A stretch of 64,000 bases of DNA from NCBI RefSeq assembly GCF_003269035.1, contig NZ_QLTK01000006.1, positions 124,001-188,000 of the forward strand, given 5' to 3'. The notes under the pieces are model-generated. The model searched no databases and was not told the origin of the DNA. It saw only the letters and a list, made by a program, of their open reading frames with translations. The translations under genes were made by a program, and so were the position numbers. This DNA is from Paraburkholderia bryophila. Lineage in GTDB: Bacteria; Pseudomonadota; Gammaproteobacteria; Burkholderiales; Burkholderiaceae. Shown here piece after piece: positions 59,846 through 64,000 of the stretch. Position 1 is the first letter of the stretch; the number at the start of each line of letters is the position of its first letter.

Positions 59846-60618
59846 GCACGTGGATTCTGCTGCGCGGACTCACGCGCGAAGCACGTCATTGGGGACGCTT
59901 GCCCGCCGCGCTGCGCGACGCCGCCGGCATCGACCGTCCATTGCTGATCGATCTGCCGGGTAACGGCGAGTTCGCGCATTTGCGTGCGCCGGCAACCGTC
60001 GCGGACATGGTGAGTTTCGTGCGGCGCGCCGCCGGGCAAAGCGGCGTGCCGGGCCCGTATTGCGTGCTGGCCATGTCGTTGGGCGGCATGGCGGCGACGG
60101 ACTGGGCGCAGCGCTATCCCGGCGAGATCGAACGGCTGGTGCTGATCAATACGAGCATGCGGCCGTTCAGCCACATGCAGGAGCGGCTGCGGCCTTCGGC
60201 GTGGCCGGGCCTGCTGCGCGTCGCGGCGCATTGGAGCGATGCGCGCCGTGCCGAACAGGGTATTCATCGCCTGACCTGCAATAACGTTGAAACATTGGGC
60301 GCCGATCTCGACGCGTGGAGTGCGATTCGTCGCAGCAGACCGGTGACTCGCGGCAATGCGCTGCGGCAATTGTGGGCGGCGGCGCGTTTTACCGCTCATG
60401 CTGCACAGCCGCACTGTCCATTGCTGATTCTGTCGTCACGCAACGATAAACTGGTGGACCCGGCGTGCTCGATGAAACTGGCGGCGGCGTGGCAGGCGCC
60501 GCATCGTGAACATGAGTGGGCGAGCCACGATCTGCCGCACGACGATCCGGCCTGGACCGCTGAGCAGGTGCGTGCATGGCTCGCGCAAGACTACGCGGAT
60601 TCGCAGCCGGTAGTCTGA
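59842..60618 (+). CDS. alpha/beta-fold hydrolase
   Basis: A 258-residue protein from ATG 59842, overlapping the peptidase stop (ATGA). The nucleophile elbow is CVLAMSLGGMAATDWAQRYP, where Ser is the likely nucleophile in M-S-L-G-G. The Asp is near ILSSRNDKLVDPACS and the His in ASHDLPHDDPAW. The oxyanion region starts WILLRGLTREARHWG, unlike the common HG motif, with R-G in place of H-G. The substrate is unknown. Coupling to an M14 peptidase suggests joint processing of a modified peptide or amide. Confidence 0.83.
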   Translation: MSTWILLRGLTREARHWGRLPAALRDAAGIDRPLLIDLPGNGEFAHLRAPATVADMVSFVRRAAGQSGVPGPYCVLAMSLGGMAATDWAQRYPGEIERLVLINTSMRPFSHMQERLRPSAWPGLLRVAAHWSDARRAEQGIHRLTCNNVETLGADLDAWSAIRRSRPVTRGNALRQLWAAARFTAHAAQPHCPLLILSSRNDKLVDPACSMKLAAAWQAPHREHEWASHDLPHDDPAWTAEQVRAWLAQDYADSQPVV

Positions 60619-60776
60619 GCGGCACGCCGGTGTGAGAACGGACTTGCCGACATTAGCGGGTATAACCTAACGGTGCTCGCGCATCGTGTGCAGGGTGGCA
60701 GGTGCATAATCCCCCTTCAGTCGATGCCTGCGAATCAATCGATACTCGCCGTAGCCACTAGCCGGGGGAGTTGATC

Positions 60777-63700
60777 ATGCAAGCCAGGAACGAAGAAGCC
60801 GTCACACACCTGCTGAACGATGTCGTCGACTTTGCGCGAGGGCGTTTGCCGGAGCCGACCTTTCACATCGTCGAGCCGTTTCTGCGGCATTACTACGATT
60901 TCGTCGACGCCGACGACCTGCAAAGCCGCTCGATCGCCGACCTCTACGGCGCGGCGCTTGCGCACTGGCAAACCGCGCAGCGCTTCGTGCCCGGCGCCGA
61001 ACGGCTGCGCGTCTATAACCCGATCCTCGAACAGCACGGCTGGCATTCCGATCACACGGTGATCGAAATCGTCAACGACGACATGCCGTTTCTGGTCGAT
61101 TCGGTGTCGATGGCGGTCAACGGTCTGCGGCTCGCGCTGCATTCGGTCGTGCATCCGGTGTTCCGGATCTGGCGCGGCCCCGACGGCGCGATCGCGCGCG
61201 TCGGCCAGGGCGCCGAAGATGCCACCGACTCGCGCTCGCAACTCACGTCGTTCATTCACTTCGAAGTCGACCGATGCGGCGACGCCGCAAAACTCGACGC
61301 GCTGCGCGACGAAATTGCGAAGGTGTTGCGCGACGTGCGCGCCGCGGTGGAAGACTGGCCGAAGATCGTCGAACTCGCGCGCGGCACCATTAAAGGTATG
61401 AAAGCGGGAGAAGCCGGGCCGGAAGGACTCGAGGCGCGCTCGTTTCTCGAATGGATGGTGGCCGATCACTTCACGTTTCTCGGCCAGCGCGATTATGAGT
61501 TGGTGCAGCACGATATCGGCTACGGTTTGCGTCCGGTGCCGGGCTCGGGGCTCGGCATTCTGCGCGACGAACTGAAGCCCATCGGCGCGCCCGACGTCAC
61601 GCCGTTGCCGCCGGCGGCAGCCGACATCATCGCCGGTTCGTCGCCGATCTTTCTGACCAAGGCGAATTCACGCGCCACGGTGCATCGTCCGGGCTATCTG
61701 GACTACGTCGGAATCAAGCTCACGGGCGCGGACGGCAAGGTGACCGGCGAGCGTCGTTTCATCGGCCTTTATACGTCGACCGCTTATTTCGTTTCAGCCG
61801 CCGAGATTCCGATCGTGCGGCGCAAATGCGCGAATATCGTGCGGCGAGCGGGATTCCTGCCGAAAGGTCATCTGGCGAAATCGCTGGTAACCGTGCTCGA
61901 AACCTATCCGCGCGACGAGTTGTTTCAGGCCGACGAAGACCAGCTCTACGACATCGCGCTCGGCGTGCTGCGTTTGCAGGAACATCAACGCACGCGCCTG
62001 TTTATACGGCGCGACCGGTTCGACCGTTTCGTGTCGTGTCTGGTGTTCGTGCCGCGCGACAAGTACAACACCGATTTGCGGCAACGGATCGCGACGTTAC
62101 TGGCTGAGGCGTTCAACGGCGAAAACGTCGAATTCACGCCGCTGCTGTCGGAGTCGACGCTGGCGCGCATTCATTTTGTCGTGCATGCGAAACCGGGCGG
62201 CATGCCCAACGTCGACACGCGAGAACTGGAGGCGCGGCTCGTTCACGTGGCGCGCCGCTGGCAGGACGATCTGGCCGACGCCTTGCTCGACGCCTTCGGC
62301 GAAGAGCAGGGCAACCGTCTGCTGCAACACTACGCGGATTCCTTTCCGGCCGGTTATCGCGACGATTATCCCGCTCGCACGGCGGTGCGCGATATCGAAC
62401 TGATCGAGCGCGTGCAGGGCAGCGAGCGGCTCGCGATGAACCTGTATCGCCCGATCGAAGCGGGCCCACGTGCGTTCCGCTTCAAGGTCTACCGTGCCGG
62501 TTTGCCGATCGCGCTGTCGCGCAGTTTGCCGATGCTGGAGCATCTGGGCGTGCGCGTCGATGAAGAGCGGCCGTATCTGATCGAAGCGCTGGACGCGACA
62601 CCCGCGTGGATTCATGACTTCGGCCTGGAACTCGCGGACGACGCGGAGTTCGATATCGAACGGGTCAAGGATCTGTTCGAGGAAGCGTTCGAGCAGGTGT
62701 GGACCGGCGCGATCGAGAGCGACGATTTCAATCGACTCGTGTTGCGCGCGCAACTGAATGCGCGCGAGGTGACGATACTGCGTGCATATGCCAAATATCT
62801 GCGCCAGGTCGGCTCCACCTTTAGCGACGCGTATATCGAACGCGCAGTGACCGGGAACCCCGAGATCGCGCGGATGCTGGTCGAACTGTTTATTGCGCGT
62901 TTCGATCCGGTGCTCGGCGAGACCCGCGAAGCGCGCGTGGACGGCTGGCTGCGTACGATCGACAGCGCGCTCGATCAGGTGCCGAATCTCGACGAGGACC
63001 GCATACTCCGGCAGTTTCTCGGCGTGATCAAGGCCACGCAGCGCACCAACTACTATCGCTTCAACGCGGAGGGCCAGCCGAAGCCGTATTTGTCGTTCAA
63101 GTTCGATCCGTCGCAAGTGCCGGGCTTGCCCGAGCCGAAACCGATGTTCGAAATCTGGGTGTACTCCCCACGCGTGGAAGGCGTGCATTTGCGCGGCGGC
63201 CGTGTAGCGCGCGGCGGTCTGCGCTGGTCGGATCGACGCGAGGACTTCCGCACGGAAGTGCTCGGCCTGATGAAAGCGCAGATGGTGAAGAACGTGGTGA
63301 TCGTGCCGGTCGGGTCGAAAGGCGGCTTCGTCGTGAAGAATCCGCCGCCGCAGAGCGAGCGCGACGCGTGGATGCGCGAAGGGGTTGCGTGCTATCAGAC
63401 CTTCCTGCGCGGTCTGCTCGACGTCACCGACAACCTCGCGGGGGCGACCGTGGTGCCGCCGCCCGACGTGGTGCGGCACGATCCCGACGATCCGTATCTG
63501 GTGGTCGCCGCCGACAAAGGCACGGCGACCTTCTCCGACTACGCGAACGCGATCTCGCAGGAATACGGTTTCTGGCTCGACGACGCGTTCGCGTCGGGCG
63601 GCTCGGTCGGCTACGACCACAAGAAGATGGCGATCACCGCGCGCGGCGCGTGGGAGTCGGTCAAGCGGCACTTTCGCGAGATGGGCGTCGATACGCAGAC

Positions 63701-64000
63701 CATGGACTTCACGGTGGTCGGCGTGGGTGACATGTCCGGCGACGTGTTCGGCAACGGCATGCTGTTGTCGCCGCATATCAAGCTGGTGGCCGCGTTCGAT
63801 CATCGGCATATCTTTCTCGATCCGAATCCCGATCCGGCCAGCAGTCTCGCCGAGCGTGGGCGTCTGTTCGGTCTCGATCGTTCGAGTTGGGCCGATTACG
63901 ATCCCGCGCTGATTTCAGCGGGCGGCGGCGTGTTTCCGCGTACCGCCAAGACGATTCCTTTGTCGCCCGCGGTGCAGGCGGTGCTCGGCGTCAGCGCGCC
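60777..64000 (+). CDS. NAD-dependent glutamate dehydrogenase, large 180-kDa type (3' end outside window)
   Basis: An open frame from ATG 60777 (GGGGGAG ribosome site, 7-8 bases away) runs 1074 codons to the window edge without a stop. It opens MQARNEEAVTHLLNDVVDFA. The N-terminal ACT-like regulatory region is followed by family blocks such as DMPFLVDSVSMAVNGLRLAL, then RSFLEWMVADHFTFLGQRDY. The catalytic part contains GGRVARGGLRWSDRREDFRT, MVKNVVIVPVGSKGGFVVK and VGVGDMSGDVFGNGMLLSPH. It oxidises glutamate to 2-oxoglutarate, feeding amino-acid nitrogen and carbon to the TCA cycle. Full-length relatives have about 1600 residues. Confidence 0.95.
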   Translation, partial: MQARNEEAVTHLLNDVVDFARGRLPEPTFHIVEPFLRHYYDFVDADDLQSRSIADLYGAALAHWQTAQRFVPGAERLRVYNPILEQHGWHSDHTVIEIVNDDMPFLVDSVSMAVNGLRLALHSVVHPVFRIWRGPDGAIARVGQGAEDATDSRSQLTSFIHFEVDRCGDAAKLDALRDEIAKVLRDVRAAVEDWPKIVELARGTIKGMKAGEAGPEGLEARSFLEWMVADHFTFLGQRDYELVQHDIGYGLRPVPGSGLGILRDELKPIGAPDVTPLPPAAADIIAGSSPIFLTKANSRATVHRPGYLDYVGIKLTGADGKVTGERRFIGLYTSTAYFVSAAEIPIVRRKCANIVRRAGFLPKGHLAKSLVTVLETYPRDELFQADEDQLYDIALGVLRLQEHQRTRLFIRRDRFDRFVSCLVFVPRDKYNTDLRQRIATLLAEAFNGENVEFTPLLSESTLARIHFVVHAKPGGMPNVDTRELEARLVHVARRWQDDLADALLDAFGEEQGNRLLQHYADSFPAGYRDDYPARTAVRDIELIERVQGSERLAMNLYRPIEAGPRAFRFKVYRAGLPIALSRSLPMLEHLGVRVDEERPYLIEALDATPAWIHDFGLELADDAEFDIERVKDLFEEAFEQVWTGAIESDDFNRLVLRAQLNAREVTILRAYAKYLRQVGSTFSDAYIERAVTGNPEIARMLVELFIARFDPVLGETREARVDGWLRTIDSALDQVPNLDEDRILRQFLGVIKATQRTNYYRFNAEGQPKPYLSFKFDPSQVPGLPEPKPMFEIWVYSPRVEGVHLRGGRVARGGLRWSDRREDFRTEVLGLMKAQMVKNVVIVPVGSKGGFVVKNPPPQSERDAWMREGVACYQTFLRGLLDVTDNLAGATVVPPPDVVRHDPDDPYLVVAADKGTATFSDYANAISQEYGFWLDDAFASGGSVGYDHKKMAITARGAWESVKRHFREMGVDTQTMDFTVVGVGDMSGDVFGNGMLLSPHIKLVAAFDHRHIFLDPNPDPASSLAERGRLFGLDRSSWADYDPALISAGGGVFPRTAKTIPLSPAVQAVLGVSA

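Noticed and set aside
62097..63809. Long minus-strand open frame (570 codons) opposite the glutamate dehydrogenase gene
   Set aside because: The plus strand carries uninterrupted glutamate dehydrogenase with all family blocks. The antisense frame has no ribosome site and no recognisable domain.

Overview
The window looks like a chromosomal segment of a beta-proteobacterium of the Burkholderiaceae, most likely Paraburkholderia or a close relative. The evidence is the very high GC content, strongly GC3-biased codons, the DUF3348/DUF802/OmpA/DUF2894 operon, a DUF4148 protein, the gabT-gabD-gabR arrangement and a 28-bp palindromic intergenic repeat of a kind I associate with Paraburkholderia. The genus is inference, since no rRNA or housekeeping marker settles it. 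I see no insertion sequence, prophage, tRNA, rRNA or CRISPR array. About 58 protein genes fill the sequence.

1-15 kb. A Cache-domain histidine kinase (cut by the left edge) diverges from a DUF3311/sodium-solute symporter pair. A LysR regulator is coupled to a FAD amino-acid oxidoreductase that carries a one-base frameshift. A NmrA-like reductase follows. Next is a four-gene operon (DUF3348, DUF802, OmpA/MotB-like, DUF2894) whose two central products look like a MotA/ExbB-type stator with a long coiled-coil tail plus its MotB-like partner. TerC, a zinc-ribbon protein, an NhaR-like LysR, a TerB-like protein and an ArsR regulator complete this part.

15-28.6 kb. Three SPFH (HflK/HflC-like) membrane proteins and a histidine-rich P1B-type ATPase form one tightly coupled operon. 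After it comes a run of small regulators, several with readable operators: TetR with a tautomerase and three palindromic sites, MerR with a classical 19-bp-spacer promoter, MarR with a motif shared by the next small membrane protein, and Rrf2 with a thioredoxin-reductase-like enzyme. A lone NMT1-type binding protein and a quinone oxidoreductase follow.

28.6-43 kb. An MHS-family transporter is coupled to a TctD/TctE-like two-component system. Two tandem paralogous proteins of unknown function come next, then a beta-propeller protein with its regulator, DUF899 and DUF2182 proteins, and a ytcA-mdtN-mdtO-mdtP type efflux operon.

43-57.9 kb. An odd single-REC protein is followed by a carnitine catabolic operon (hydrolase, thioesterase, L-carnitine dehydrogenase, dehydrocarnitine cleavage enzyme, carnitine-binding protein) with its divergent GlxA-type regulator. 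Then come a DUF4148 protein, the GABA operon gabT-gabD with divergent gabR, and phnCDE for phosphonate uptake behind a likely Pho box.

57.9-64 kb. A 584-bp inverted-repeat element lies between phnC and an M14 peptidase/hydrolase pair. The window ends inside a large NAD-dependent glutamate dehydrogenase.

The two best candidates for undescribed systems are the ion-motor-like DUF802 operon (6761-11525) and the triple-SPFH/P-type ATPase operon (15232-21498).
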